Assembly: GCA_964580905.1 (NCBI GenBank)
Contig: CAZOLR010000018.1
Coordinates: forward strand, 1-44,328
Reading direction: 5' to 3'
Origin: G041228335 sp964580905
GTDB lineage: Bacteria > Pseudomonadota > Alphaproteobacteria > Puniceispirillales > UBA1172
DNA: 44,328 nucleotides
Below, in pieces: positions 25,212 through 34,429 of the stretch. Position numbers and translations under genes: made by a program. The notes under the pieces are model-generated. The model was given only the letters and a program-made list of their open reading frames with translations. It was not told the origin of the DNA and did not search any database. Position 1 is the first letter of the stretch. Each line of letters starts with the position of its first letter.

Positions 25212-26220
25212 AAATCTGCCCTCTGATCACTTTTTCACCAAGTACAATATCCCTGCCCTCCATGATATCAGCAAACATTTTCATATTGAGATTGCGGCCC
25301 GTGATAATCGCCGCCGCAGGCGTTCTGAGGCGGGGGAGCTTGCCTGAGAGAATAGCCGCAAGCCCGACGACACAGGCCCCTTCGGCAACAATACGATCTT
25401 CATAGAACAGCGTTTGCATGGCGTGGTAAATTTCCTCCTCCGTCACAAGCAGCATTTCATCCACATAGTGCTGGCAGAGATCCAGCGTATAGCGATTATC
25501 CGCACCTATCCCTCCGCCAAGGCTGTCCGCAAGACTGGCCACCTCTTCCACGTCCACGGGTTTTCCGGCGGCAAGGCTGGCATACATCGCTGCCCCTCTG
25601 TCCATACTGACCCCGACAATGGTAATCGAAGGCTTGATTGTCTTCGCCGCAAGAGCGATACCTCCGATCAGCCCGCCACCTGAAACCGGCACGATAAGCG
25701 TTTCCATATCCGGCAGACGTTCCAGAATTTCAAGGCCGATTGTCCCCTGCCCCGCGATCACATACGGGTCATCAAAAGGTGATATTTCAATCAGCCCCTC
25801 ATCTTTCGCAAGTTGTTCCGATAAAGCCCAGGCGTCGTCCTGGCTGTCGCCGATGATGCGGACATCGGCACCAAGCGCACGAATTCCCTCTACTTTGACT
25901 TCGGGCACCAGCGAAGACATGCAGACCACCGCAGGCAGACCTCGCGCCCGTGCCGCATAGGCCACACCCCGGCCGTGGTTGCCGGTCGAACAGCAGATCA
26001 CGCCTCTGGCCTCTTCCGGCAGAGATGATACCGCTGTCAGCGCTCCCCTGATCTTGAAGGCGCCTATGGGCTGCATGTTTTCAAGCTTCAGGTAAAAATC
26101 CCCGCCAACCCGTCCTGAAAAGAACGGCGACGGAACAAGCGGTGTATGGTCCGCCACCCCGGATATAGCATCGCGAGCTTTCAGAACATCACTGAGATCC
26201 GGTTTATTGTTCAACGTCAT
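25204..26220 (-). CDS. eutB: EutB-like PLP-dependent dehydratase (threonine/serine dehydratase fold)
   Basis: 338 residues, fold-type II PLP enzyme that removes water (and often ammonia) from a beta-hydroxy amino acid. The Schiff-base lysine is K56 in PIGAFKIRGA. The phosphate-binding loop reads SGGGLIGG, and CCSTGNHGRGVAYAARARG is characteristic of the hydroxyectoine-utilisation dehydratase EutB rather than catabolic threonine dehydratase. No C-terminal ACT regulatory domain is present. The start at 26220 has an excellent ribosome site (GGAGGTGA). The other ectoine genes (doeA/eutD hydrolase, doeB/eutE deacylase, ehu transporter) are absent from the window, so the real substrate may be beta-hydroxyaspartate or another hydroxy amino acid. 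Confidence 0.86.
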   Translation of the reverse strand: MTLNNKPDLSDVLKARDAISGVADHTPLVPSPFFSGRVGGDFYLKLENMQPIGAFKIRGALTAVSSLPEEARGVICCSTGNHGRGVAYAARARGLPAVVCMSSLVPEVKVEGIRALGADVRIIGDSQDDAWALSEQLAKDEGLIEISPFDDPYVIAGQGTIGLEILERLPDMETLIVPVSGGGLIGGIALAAKTIKPSITIVGVSMDRGAAMYASLAAGKPVDVEEVASLADSLGGGIGADNRYTLDLCQHYVDEMLLVTEEEIYHAMQTLFYEDRIVAEGACVVGLAAILSGKLPRLRTPAAAIITGRNLNMKMFADIMEGRDIVLGEKVIRGQIYA

Positions 26221-26404
26221 GGCAAATCACCTCCGGTTACACGTATCCTAGTAAGGATGAGAATGGCGCACAACCCGTTGCGGCCACCTTCTGCCCCGCC
26301 ATTAAACTGCCCGGCCATCAGGAAGAGAGCTGAAATTCCTCATGGACAATTCCGGCATGGGGGCGGCATACTCACATCGTTAATGGTAAAAGATCTGAGA
26401 ATTC

Positions 26405-27448
26405 ATGCGTAAGCCGCGGATTGAACTTCCCCTGATTTCACCTGAACCGCTTGAGGTGGTGGTCACCCGTGGCGGGGCTGTGGAAAGCATTCACAACGTC
26501 GATATTGCCCTTGTTGATGGCGACGGGCATGTCCTGATTGGCCTGGGAGAAATCGAACGTCCGGTCTTTCCTCGCTCAGCCATGAAGCCCCTGCAAAGCA
26601 TTGCCCTTGCCGAGACCATTCTTGACGGCAGTTGCGGGCATTCTCTTTGTGCTGAAGAACTGGCACTGATTACAGCAAGCCATAATGCGGAACCCTTCCA
26701 TGTCAAAGCCGTGGCTGAACTGCTGGATCGCTTCGGGATTGATCACGGGGCACTGATCTGCGGCGCCCATTGGTCCCTTGATCAACCGACCGCTATTGAT
26801 CAGGCCAGAGTAATGGACACGCCTACGAAACTTCATAATAACTGCAGCGGCAAGCATGCCGGTATGCTGGCTCTGGCCCGGATCATGGGCGCTCCCCTTG
26901 AGGGATATCACCGGCTGAATCATCCGGTGCAACAGCGTATTCTGGGTATTCTTGAAGCCATGACCGGAACGGACCTGACTGCGCATCCCCATGGCATCGA
27001 TGGCTGTGGTGCCCCGGCATTAAGCGGCCCGCTCGGCCATTGGGCCCGGGCTTTTGCTCTTTTCGCCGGGGGCGGCCTCATTCCTGAGGTCAGACAAAAG
27101 GCCTGTGACCTTATCCGTGACAGTATTGCTTCAGCGCCGGAGATGATAGCGGGAACCGGGCGCGCCTGTTCTGCGATCGCCCGTTGCTATGGCACTGCCA
27201 TAACAGCAAAAACTGGTGCGGAGGGTGTCTTTGCGGTGGCGTTCCATGAACTTGGCCTTGGTCTTGTGGTCAAGACGAGGGACGGCAATAAACGCGGGGC
27301 TGAAACCGCCATAGGTGCCGTTATTCATGCGTTAGGCTATGAGCATCCTGATGAGGTAATGCCCTATTTTCAGCCAAAACTGAAAAACTGGGCCGGAGAA
27401 GAGGTCGGGGAAATCTTCGCCAATCCCCCCCTGAAACTCACAAACTGA
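26405..27448 (+). CDS. L-asparaginase, Rhizobium etli type (asparaginase_II family)
   Basis: Hydrolyses asparagine to aspartate and ammonia in the cytoplasm. 347 residues. Residues known to be catalytic in the R. etli class 3 enzyme have clear counterparts. These are the Ser-Lys pair S58 and K61 in FPRSAMK, and the zinc-site residues C147 and K150 in NNCSGKH plus C201 in DGCGAP, with the same 54-residue spacing between the cysteines. The gene is divergent from eutB with 184 bases between them. Both eutBC and this enzyme would end in aspartate or a close relative, which gives the locus a common nitrogen theme. The ribosome site (GAGAATTC) is weak. Confidence 0.9.
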   Translation: MRKPRIELPLISPEPLEVVVTRGGAVESIHNVDIALVDGDGHVLIGLGEIERPVFPRSAMKPLQSIALAETILDGSCGHSLCAEELALITASHNAEPFHVKAVAELLDRFGIDHGALICGAHWSLDQPTAIDQARVMDTPTKLHNNCSGKHAGMLALARIMGAPLEGYHRLNHPVQQRILGILEAMTGTDLTAHPHGIDGCGAPALSGPLGHWARAFALFAGGGLIPEVRQKACDLIRDSIASAPEMIAGTGRACSAIARCYGTAITAKTGAEGVFAVAFHELGLGLVVKTRDGNKRGAETAIGAVIHALGYEHPDEVMPYFQPKLKNWAGEEVGEIFANPPLKLTN

Positions 27449-27458
27449 GCCGGATGTC

Positions 27459-27830
27459 TTACTGGCTGAATTGCTTGAGATAAGCGATCACGTTGGCGCG
27501 ATCTTCTGCTTTCTTGAGTCCAGCAAAGGCCATGCGTGTGCCCTTGATATATTTTTTTGGAGCTTCCAGATAGGCATCAAGCGTGGCCTCATCCCAGACA
27601 ATACCGCTTTCCTTCATGGCGCCTGAGTATTTTTTATATCCTTCAGCTGATCCGGCCGCACGTCCCATAATATTGAAGAGATGAGGGCCGGTCTTATGCT
27701 TTTCCTCAGCGGCCACATGGCAGGCCTTGCATTTCTTGAAGACTTTTTCCCCCAAGGCAGGATCCCCTGCCGATGCTGGCGCCGAAAGGGCAATGAGGGA
27801 AGCAGATAAGATGAGTGCAGGAAGGCGCAT
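27459..27830 (-). CDS. Class I c-type cytochrome (cytochrome c2/c550 type)
   Basis: 123 residues. A signal peptide (MRLPALILSASLIALSAPASA) precedes the periplasmic monohaem domain. Haem attachment is C34-K-A-C37-H38. The distal Met is in GTRMAFAG, and the domain ends with DRANVIAYLKQF, standard for cytochrome c2. It carries electrons between respiratory complexes or to a terminal oxidase. The start chosen is ATG 27830, which has a good ribosome site (CGGAG, 7-base gap). An in-frame ATG at 27848 would lengthen the signal peptide by six residues. It converges on the asparaginase gene with 10 bases between the stops. Confidence 0.92.
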   Translation of the reverse strand: MRLPALILSASLIALSAPASAGDPALGEKVFKKCKACHVAAEEKHKTGPHLFNIMGRAAGSAEGYKKYSGAMKESGIVWDEATLDAYLEAPKKYIKGTRMAFAGLKKAEDRANVIAYLKQFSQ

Positions 27831-27880
27831 TTCAAAACTCCGTTTCATATTATTCAATTTAATTTTTTACCTTTCAAAAC

Positions 27881-27918
27881 CCTGCGGTCAACGCACAATT
27901 TTTGCAAATTGACGCAGG
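27881..27918 (-). terminator. Imperfect hairpin between hyuB and the cytochrome c gene
   Basis: CCTGCGGTCAA (27881-27891) pairs with TTGACGCAGG (27909-27918) with one bulged base. Read on the minus strand it lies 40 bases after the hyuB stop and is followed by GGTTTTG, so it may end that transcript. The same arm contains TTGACC, which with TAAAAA 16 bp downstream could be the cytochrome promoter. The two roles are not separable by eye. Confidence 0.45.
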
Positions 27919-27958
27919 AGAAAAGAGGATCGGTTAAACAATCAGCACCAATCCCTGA

Positions 27959-29665
27959 TCAGAAAATTTCCCCTTGCCGGGACCGTTTAAGCACATCATC
28001 GCATTGAGCTTCGGTCAGCCCATGATGTTTTCGGGCATATTCGGGGGTGATATATCCAAGCGCAAGATCACGTTCCACCATGGTGAGGGATCTCTCTTCA
28101 GGCGAGCCATAACCTGCCCCGCCGGGAAAAGCCATCTTAACCATATGGCCATGGGGGACAAACTGCTTGCCCTTTCCCTTCATGGCGAGACCGTCATCAC
28201 GCGTGATCGTCGTCTTCGCGCCATCACTGCCTCCGCTCCTACCCCTTGCGGGGTGGTCAAGACGGTCAAACATGGCCTGCAGGTCAAACTCATGCCCCTC
28301 ACGGACACCAACATCCATAACCTGCCCGAGACCGCCCCGATAGGTGCCTGCCCCACCGCTGTCTGCCCTGAGCTCTTTACGCCAGATCAGCACCGGGCCG
28401 ACATTTTCAGTGGCCTCAACCGGCATGGTCATCACTCCTGAAGGAAACGCCGTTGCGTTCATGCCATCAAGACGGGGACGTGCGCCGGAGCCGCCGGAAT
28501 TAAACGTCAGCACTTCGGCGCGAACAGCATCATCCGGGGCCGCGACATCGGTTCTCGGCCGGACAGATACCTGGAAATTGCACAAGCATCCCGCGCCTTC
28601 GGCTGGCACCGTTTCAGGAATGAGCTGATCAAGCGCACCATAGATAACATCAGGGATCATGTGGCCGATGATATGCCTTAACGCCACCGGGGCCGGATGC
28701 ATGGCGTTGACGATGGATCCTTCCGGAGCAGAGATATGAAACGGCTCAAGAGAGGCCGCATTATTAGGGATTTCAGGCGCAATTGCGCATTTCAGGGCGT
28801 AACAGGCATAAGCTTTGGTATAGACAAGCGGAACATTGATACCTTTTTTATCGATGCCTGATGTGCCGGAAAAATCACACGTGATGTGATCACCTTCAAG
28901 ACAGACCCTGACCTTCAGATCAATCGGAGAGCTGTAGCCATCAATCCGCATAGCCCCTCGGGCTTCTGCCCTGCCAAGAGATGCAATCCGTTCAAGTGTG
29001 GCCTTCCTTGACGAGGTAAAAATAAACTCCGCGATGCCTTCCAGATTTTCAAGGTCAAATTCATCCATCATGTCGACAAGGCGACGGTGCCCTATGACGT
29101 TACAGGTCACCAGCGCAAATATGTCGCCGATCAGCTGATCCGGCAGGCGCACATTTCCGCGAATTATATGCAGCAGGGTCTCATTCACTTCGCCTTTGTC
29201 GATCAACTTCATGATCGGAATATAAAGCCCCTCTTCGTAAACTGAATTTGCATCGGCACCGAAACCACGGCCACCAATATCGACAATATGTGCCGTGCAG
29301 GCGAAGAAACCGACAAACCGCCCCTGATGGAACGATGGGGTCACCACCGTGATATCATGCAGATGCCCTGTCCCTTCCCAGGGATCGTTGGTGATATAAA
29401 CATCACCTTCTGCGATATTCTCCCTGCCGATGCGGCGGATAAAATGGGCAACGGCATCTGCCATGGCATTGACGTGCCCCGGGGTACCGGTGACAGCCTG
29501 GGCCAGCATCCGGCCTTCGCTGTCATAGACCCCGGCGGAAAGGTCACCAGCCTCACGCACTGAGGTTGAGAACGCCGTGCGCACCAGTGCCTGCGCCTGT
29601 TCTTCCACCACCGAAATCAGGCGGTTCCACATGACCTGAAAGGCAACCGTTGAGCTTTTCATCAT
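27959..29665 (-). CDS. hyuB: Hydantoinase/oxoprolinase family protein, HyuB subunit
   Basis: 568 residues of the HyuB family, the beta subunit of ATP-dependent N-methylhydantoinase, 5-oxoprolinase, acetone carboxylase-like and related amidases. Recognisable parts are TSVREAGDLSAGVYD near residue 35, ITNDPWEGTGHLHDITVV near 90 and, toward the C-terminus, FPGGAGYGSPEERS. The start overlaps the HyuA stop by four bases (ATGATG), so the subunits are made in step. It would open a cyclic amide or imide with ATP. The particular ring (hydantoin, oxoproline or another) cannot be told from sequence. Confidence 0.92.
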   Translation of the reverse strand: MMKSSTVAFQVMWNRLISVVEEQAQALVRTAFSTSVREAGDLSAGVYDSEGRMLAQAVTGTPGHVNAMADAVAHFIRRIGRENIAEGDVYITNDPWEGTGHLHDITVVTPSFHQGRFVGFFACTAHIVDIGGRGFGADANSVYEEGLYIPIMKLIDKGEVNETLLHIIRGNVRLPDQLIGDIFALVTCNVIGHRRLVDMMDEFDLENLEGIAEFIFTSSRKATLERIASLGRAEARGAMRIDGYSSPIDLKVRVCLEGDHITCDFSGTSGIDKKGINVPLVYTKAYACYALKCAIAPEIPNNAASLEPFHISAPEGSIVNAMHPAPVALRHIIGHMIPDVIYGALDQLIPETVPAEGAGCLCNFQVSVRPRTDVAAPDDAVRAEVLTFNSGGSGARPRLDGMNATAFPSGVMTMPVEATENVGPVLIWRKELRADSGGAGTYRGGLGQVMDVGVREGHEFDLQAMFDRLDHPARGRSGGSDGAKTTITRDDGLAMKGKGKQFVPHGHMVKMAFPGGAGYGSPEERSLTMVERDLALGYITPEYARKHHGLTEAQCDDVLKRSRQGEIF

Positions 29666-31743
29666 GACAGTGCTCCATCGGGCAGGTGAAGATCAAGGCA
29701 TCCGTCCGCGAGCAACGCAATCGAACGACTGACCGGAACGACGACCGTGGTTTCTTCTTCGGTGATCACGGCAGGCCCGGCCATCAGGCTTCCGGCCTTC
29801 AGTTCTGCTCTTTCGTATTCATTGGCGGTGAACATCTTGCCGTTGGCGGCGTCGAAGAGTTGCCTCTGGCCCGAAGCTTTGGCCGACAGCCTCTCCTTTG
29901 AGGGGGTGGTGACAGATGGGGGAGGCACTTCGGTATGGGCATTGACGGACCAGACGGTAATTTCCACATCCATCCCCTCAACGGGGCGTCCAAAGAGCTT
30001 GGTATAGGCCTCTTCAAACAAATCAAGAATGATCTCACGGTCTGCTTCCATTGCCTGCTCCCGCGTCAGTGGCACAGGAATTTCCCAACCCTGTCCGGCA
30101 TAGCGCATGAAAATGCGGAAATCGGCATGTATCTCAGCCTCGGCATCACAGGTTCGCACAAATCCCATCGCCTCTTCTTCCATTTCAGCAAAAAGGTTCC
30201 GAACCAGCGCCGGATCAAACCTTGATGATGTCATGAACACACTTCTGTTGGCCTCAAAACTGAAGGGCGCCCTCAGAAAGCCAATAGCGGAACCCACACC
30301 TGCCCCGGTGGGGATAAGGCACCGCGAAATCCCCAGTTTTTCGCATAATCTTCCGGCATGCAGTGGGGCCGCCCCACCAAAGGCGATCATGGTGTATTCG
30401 CTCAAATCCTCGCCGTTTTCAACCGCATGAACACGCGCGGCATTGGCCATATTCTCATCCACGACCTCCGCCACCCCCCAGGCGGCTTCAGTGGTATCCA
30501 TCCCCAGTCTTGCCCCAAGAACCTCCCCTAAGGCAGAGATTGATTTTTCAGGATAAAGCGCGATATTTCCGCCGGCAAAGCGATCCGGGTCAAGCTTACC
30601 GAGAACAAGATCCGCATCGGTCACCGCAGGCTTGTCCCCACCTCTGCCATAACAAGAGGGGCCGGGTTCAGAACCTGCACTTTCCGGCCCCACGCGGATC
30701 TGATCCATGCTGTCAACATGGGCAAGAGAGCCACCTCCAGCCCCGATCTCCACCATATCGATCACCGGAATGGAAATGGGCATACCCGACCCTTTCTTGA
30801 ACCTGTAGGTCCGCGCAACTTCGAAAACACGCGCTGTTTTCGGTGTTTTATCTTTGATCAGGCAGATTTTTGCCGTTGTCCCCCCCATGTCGAAGGACAA
30901 TACCTTGTCAAGGTTATGCCTTGCCGCAATATCCGCCGCAAAGACTGCCCCACCAGCCGGGCCGCTTTCCACCAGCCGGACAGGAAACATGGCCGCATTT
31001 TCAATGGAGATAATTCCGCCGCCAGAATGCATGAGAAAGATCTGGCAGCCCGCGCCTTCAGTTTCGAGACGTGCTTTCAGCCGGTCCAGATAGGATTTCA
31101 TCAGGGGCTGAATATACGCATTGGCAATGGTGGTGTTAAAGCGTTCGTATTCCCGCATCTGCGGCGAGACCTGGCTTGAAAGAGAAACCAGCACATCTGG
31201 CAGACGCTCCGCCAGAATAGCGGCGATCTGCTTTTCATGGGCATCGTTGACATAGGCATGCAGCAACCCGACCGCGATGCTCTGATAGCCTGCGTCCTTC
31301 AGTTCATCGGCCAGTATTTCAACTTCCCGCCTGTCGAGTGGGATCAGCACGTCGCCATCGGCGGCAATTCGTTCACCCACAGTGTAACGTCGGTTGCGGG
31401 GGAGAAGGGGTTCGGGCAGCACGAGATTGAGATCATATTGTTCAAACCGGCTTTCCGTCCGCATTTCGATAACATCCCGGAATCCTGCTGTGGTGATGAG
31501 TGCCGTGCTGGCGCCGCGGCGTTCGATCAACGCGTTTGTAGCCAGCGTGGTGCCATGAATGATCTGGGTTATATCCTGCGGCAAAACACCTGCCTTTGCC
31601 GTGACTGTCCTCAATCCTTCAATAATCGCGTCTTCAGGCTTGCCATAGGTGGTCAGCACCTTGGTGGAAAAGCGACCATCGGGGGCTTCAAGAACCACGT
31701 CAGTGAAGGTGCCGCCGATATCAACACCAAGCCGGATACTCAT
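29662..31743 (-). CDS. hyuA: Hydantoinase/oxoprolinase family protein, HyuA subunit
   Basis: 693 residues with the actin-like ATPase fold of HyuA. The first phosphate-binding loop is LGVDIGGTFTDV at 5-16. IIHGTTLATNALIERRG is near 65 and the second loop VLSFDMGGTTAKI is near 283. ATP hydrolysis drives ring opening together with HyuB. It lies 39 bases after the AhpD-like gene on the same strand, so these three could be one transcript. A good but distant ribosome site (AGAGGA) precedes ATG 31743. The usual partner transporters and carbamoylase genes are not next to it. Confidence 0.92.
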   Translation of the reverse strand: MSIRLGVDIGGTFTDVVLEAPDGRFSTKVLTTYGKPEDAIIEGLRTVTAKAGVLPQDITQIIHGTTLATNALIERRGASTALITTAGFRDVIEMRTESRFEQYDLNLVLPEPLLPRNRRYTVGERIAADGDVLIPLDRREVEILADELKDAGYQSIAVGLLHAYVNDAHEKQIAAILAERLPDVLVSLSSQVSPQMREYERFNTTIANAYIQPLMKSYLDRLKARLETEGAGCQIFLMHSGGGIISIENAAMFPVRLVESGPAGGAVFAADIAARHNLDKVLSFDMGGTTAKICLIKDKTPKTARVFEVARTYRFKKGSGMPISIPVIDMVEIGAGGGSLAHVDSMDQIRVGPESAGSEPGPSCYGRGGDKPAVTDADLVLGKLDPDRFAGGNIALYPEKSISALGEVLGARLGMDTTEAAWGVAEVVDENMANAARVHAVENGEDLSEYTMIAFGGAAPLHAGRLCEKLGISRCLIPTGAGVGSAIGFLRAPFSFEANRSVFMTSSRFDPALVRNLFAEMEEEAMGFVRTCDAEAEIHADFRIFMRYAGQGWEIPVPLTREQAMEADREIILDLFEEAYTKLFGRPVEGMDVEITVWSVNAHTEVPPPSVTTPSKERLSAKASGQRQLFDAANGKMFTANEYERAELKAGSLMAGPAVITEEETTVVVPVSRSIALLADGCLDLHLPDGALS

Positions 31744-31782
31744 AACAGGATATTCCTCTCACTAACCATATATGCTGAGCAC

Positions 31783-32364
31783 TTAACGGCCCATATTATA
31801 GAATTCATCATTAGGACGAAGCGCCAGCATACTTGCAAGTCGGTTGCTCATGGCAAAGAAGGCGGAAATTGCACCAATATCCCAGATATCTTCATCCGTG
31901 AAACCATGACCATGCAGTGTCCTGAAATCATCTTCCCCGAGTTCTGATGAGCGGTTGGTTACAGCCACCGCAAAATCGAGCATGGCTTTCTGTCTTTCAG
32001 ATATTTCCGCGTATCGGAAATTGGTCGCTATCTGGTCGGATATCCTTGGATTTTTCGCATATACCCGAAGTATTGCCCCATGGGCCACCACACAATAGAG
32101 ACAATCGTTTTCTGCCGAGGTAGCAACGACAATCATCTCCTTTTCCGCTTTGGTGAGGCCGGACTCGCGACGCATCAGCACTTCATGATAGGCAAAGAAT
32201 GCCCGCAGCTCATCAGGGCGATGCGCAAGCCCGAGAAAAACATTGGGCACAAAGCCTGCTTTTTCCTGTACGGCAAGGATCATTTCTTGCAGATCTTCGG
32301 GCAGGGACAGGATTTCAGGCACGGGAAAGCGCGAAATCTGTGCCTTGTCAGATGATGTGGTCAT
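31783..32364 (-). CDS. AhpD-like peroxidase-related protein (carboxymuconolactone decarboxylase fold)
   Basis: 193 residues of the AhpD/CMD fold. The redox motif is complete: E76, then C88-L-Y-C91 and H95 in ENDCLYCVVAH, the arrangement of alkylhydroperoxidase D active sites. It may reduce peroxides with a thiol donor. ATG 32364 follows AAGGGA at a good distance; the longer frame upstream runs into the hairpin and the oxidase gene and is not family-like. It is between the copper oxidase and hyuAB, so it could belong to an oxidative stress response or to the hydantoinase operon. Its substrate is unknown. Confidence 0.87.
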   Translation of the reverse strand: MTTSSDKAQISRFPVPEILSLPEDLQEMILAVQEKAGFVPNVFLGLAHRPDELRAFFAYHEVLMRRESGLTKAEKEMIVVATSAENDCLYCVVAHGAILRVYAKNPRISDQIATNFRYAEISERQKAMLDFAVAVTNRSSELGEDDFRTLHGHGFTDEDIWDIGAISAFFAMSNRLASMLALRPNDEFYNMGR

Positions 32365-32418
32365 TGAAAAATCCCTTTCGAACCCGAACAACCATATTCT
32401 TCCACAAGGATCAATTAT

Positions 32419-32439
32419 CAGGCAATACCTTATTGCCTG
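32419..32439 (-). terminator. Hairpin after the multicopper oxidase gene
   Basis: A perfect 8-bp stem, CAGGCAAT (32419-32426) and ATTGCCTG (32432-32439), with a 5-base loop lies 25 bases after the oxidase stop. On the minus strand no U-run follows (ATAATTG), so termination would be partial. Confidence 0.45.
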
Positions 32440-32464
32440 TTTCCGGTTATGGAAAAAGCGGAAA

Positions 32465-33859
32465 CTAGCTGATGTTGAGGACAGCACCCATCCCGGCCGC
32501 ATGATGCTCAAGCATATGACAATGGAAAAGCCACATGCCAGGATTATCGGCAATAAAGAGAAGATCTGCCTCTTCACCCGGGGCCATCAGGTAGGTGTCA
32601 CGAAGAACATCACGTCCCTGTTCATCAAATTCCCGGGATCGTACCCAGAAATGATGCCCGTGCAGATGCATGGCATGCTCCCATCTTGTGTCGTTCCGGA
32701 CACGAAGTACCACGCGCTCACCAAGTGAAATATCAGCCAGTATATGATGATATCCGCCAACCACCCCGTTGAACGCCCAAAGTTTGGAATGCTCCCTTGC
32801 CAGCTTTCGCAAAGGCATCTCTTCGCCTTCAAATTCCGCCGAAGCCAGGTTGCCCATGGCGCCACCCTGCATGTGAACAGGGATAATCCTCGCACCATCG
32901 ATACCCGGCATGGGATAAAGCGGGGCAGGATCGGGCCTCAGGGAAACAGGATCACCAGGCCCTTTATCATCACGTGTGAACCATGCCGCCGCGAATGGAC
33001 GACCGGCGCTGACTTCATAAAGACCGTCTATATCTGCATTGCCGTCAACAAGCAGATCAACACGCTGGGCCGGTGCAAGGCGGATTGTATCGGCGCGGAA
33101 TGGCGTACAGGCGGCTCCGTCAAGAGCGATAATTTCCACCGGCAATCCTTCCCCGAGGCGGAAGGAAAGAGTCCGGGCATTTGCTGTATTGATAAGGCGA
33201 ATACGGGCAAGCCCCCGGGGAAGTTTCACCTGTGGTCGACTTTCCCCGTTGATGGTAAGCCAGTTGCCAAGACGTCCCTGATGCGACCAGTCCATGAGCG
33301 AGCCGAAACTCTGCTCATCAAGTTGATAGGCATCGTCAAGCCGCCAGTCATCGGCAACCATGAGGATATCGTGGGGGTTATCGGCGGCGGAAGTTTCAGG
33401 GTCGTCTTCGCTGACAATAAGCGGGCCATAAAGCCCGCGAGCCACCTGCTCCCATGATTTATTATGGGCGTGATACCAGAAAGTACCGGCATCAGGCAGG
33501 GGAAAGCGATAGGTGAAGGTCTCACCGGGCTCCACCGCGGGCTGGGTCAGATCAGGCACACCATCCATGGCATTGATATTGCGGATACCATGCCAGTGCA
33601 CCGTGGTGGGTTGTTCAAGCCTGTTGGTGAAATTCACCTTGAGGATATCTCCCTTGCGGGCACGGATCAGTGGCCCCGGGGACGTGCCGTTATAGAGCCA
33701 CAGACGCGTCGGGTCATTTTCTGCCCCGGCAAGTGAGAATTCATCCGGCCCTGCCACCAGATCATAGACCTTTTCACCTGTAGCCAGAGACGGCAGTGGA
33801 AAGGCAGTAAAGGCCGTTGTTGCGGCAAAAGACCGGATTAGTGAGCGGCGTGTCAGCAT
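32465..33859 (-). CDS. Multicopper oxidase (CueO/CopA-like), Tat-exported
   Basis: 464 residues. The N-terminus MLTRRSLIRSFAATTAFTAF is a twin-arginine signal, so it is exported folded with copper. Copper ligands are visible in HWHG (88-91), WYHAH (128-132), HLHGHHFW near 405 and the C-terminal HCHMLEHHAAGM, where the Cys binds the type 1 site and Met is its axial ligand. It would oxidise Cu(I) to less toxic Cu(II) or act on phenols. It is third behind a CueR-controlled promoter, which favours copper detoxification. The start at 33859 gives the Tat signal; the open frame upstream has no family match. The methionine-rich loop of E. coli CueO is not obvious. Confidence 0.93.
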   Translation of the reverse strand: MLTRRSLIRSFAATTAFTAFPLPSLATGEKVYDLVAGPDEFSLAGAENDPTRLWLYNGTSPGPLIRARKGDILKVNFTNRLEQPTTVHWHGIRNINAMDGVPDLTQPAVEPGETFTYRFPLPDAGTFWYHAHNKSWEQVARGLYGPLIVSEDDPETSAADNPHDILMVADDWRLDDAYQLDEQSFGSLMDWSHQGRLGNWLTINGESRPQVKLPRGLARIRLINTANARTLSFRLGEGLPVEIIALDGAACTPFRADTIRLAPAQRVDLLVDGNADIDGLYEVSAGRPFAAAWFTRDDKGPGDPVSLRPDPAPLYPMPGIDGARIIPVHMQGGAMGNLASAEFEGEEMPLRKLAREHSKLWAFNGVVGGYHHILADISLGERVVLRVRNDTRWEHAMHLHGHHFWVRSREFDEQGRDVLRDTYLMAPGEEADLLFIADNPGMWLFHCHMLEHHAAGMGAVLNIS

Positions 33860-33926
33860 GATGTGTTGCCTTTCCTGAACATCAGGATAAAGGATGATGA
33901 ATAAAGCCGGAACGTCAGAGCTTTCA

Positions 33927-34409
33927 TTATTGACGGAACCGTTGATGGCAGGCCTTGCAGGTTCCGGCCACGTCCCCGAAAGCCTGATTGAGGCGGGAAA
34001 CCTCCCCATTTCGGGCGAGTTTCACAAGAGCTTCGGCTGCGTCTTCATGGCGTCTGGCGGCATTGCGAAACCCCTCAAAATCCTCCCAGATCGTATCGGC
34101 GGCCTCGGAGGGCGCACCGCCACTACCCTCAGGAAAATATTCTGGTATGCGTGCGGCCCAGGCGCGGATTTCATCAGCAAGCGGAACGACCGATTCGGCA
34201 TCGCCATCCCTTATCAGCCGGCGGATAGCCTTCAGGTTGTTCTGGCTTTTCTTGAAATTATCCATCCGTTCCTTGACAATGCCGGTTGCACCTTCATGAG
34301 CCTGGGAAACACCACTGACCGTGACCCCGGATACAAAAGAGAAGATCAGAGCAAGGAAGACAAACCCATGATGTGTCCCATGTGATCGGATTTTACTGAT
34401 AAGCTTCAT
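33927..34409 (-). CDS. Cytochrome c' family protein
   Basis: 160 residues. A signal peptide with the hydrophobic core GFVFLALIFSFVSGVTVSG ends near VSQAHE. A four-helix region follows (RMDNFKKSQNNLKAIRRLI, WAARIPEYFPEGSG). The haem site is at the very C-terminus, C151-K-A-C154-H155, as in cytochrome c'. Such proteins bind NO or carry out protective electron transfer in the periplasm. ATG 34409 has AAGGAAG nearby. It sits between DUF4396 and the multicopper oxidase in a CueR-controlled cluster, an uncommon partner for copper efflux, and might donate to or accept from the oxidase. Confidence 0.9.
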   Translation of the reverse strand: MKLISKIRSHGTHHGFVFLALIFSFVSGVTVSGVSQAHEGATGIVKERMDNFKKSQNNLKAIRRLIRDGDAESVVPLADEIRAWAARIPEYFPEGSGGAPSEAADTIWEDFEGFRNAARRHEDAAEALVKLARNGEVSRLNQAFGDVAGTCKACHQRFRQ

Positions 34410-34429
34410 GTTATCTTCCTTTCAGGAGA

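Noticed and set aside
25204..26220. Biosynthetic threonine deaminase IlvA
   Set aside because: There is no ACT regulatory domain, and the loop around CCSTGNHGRG plus the EutC partner point to EutB.
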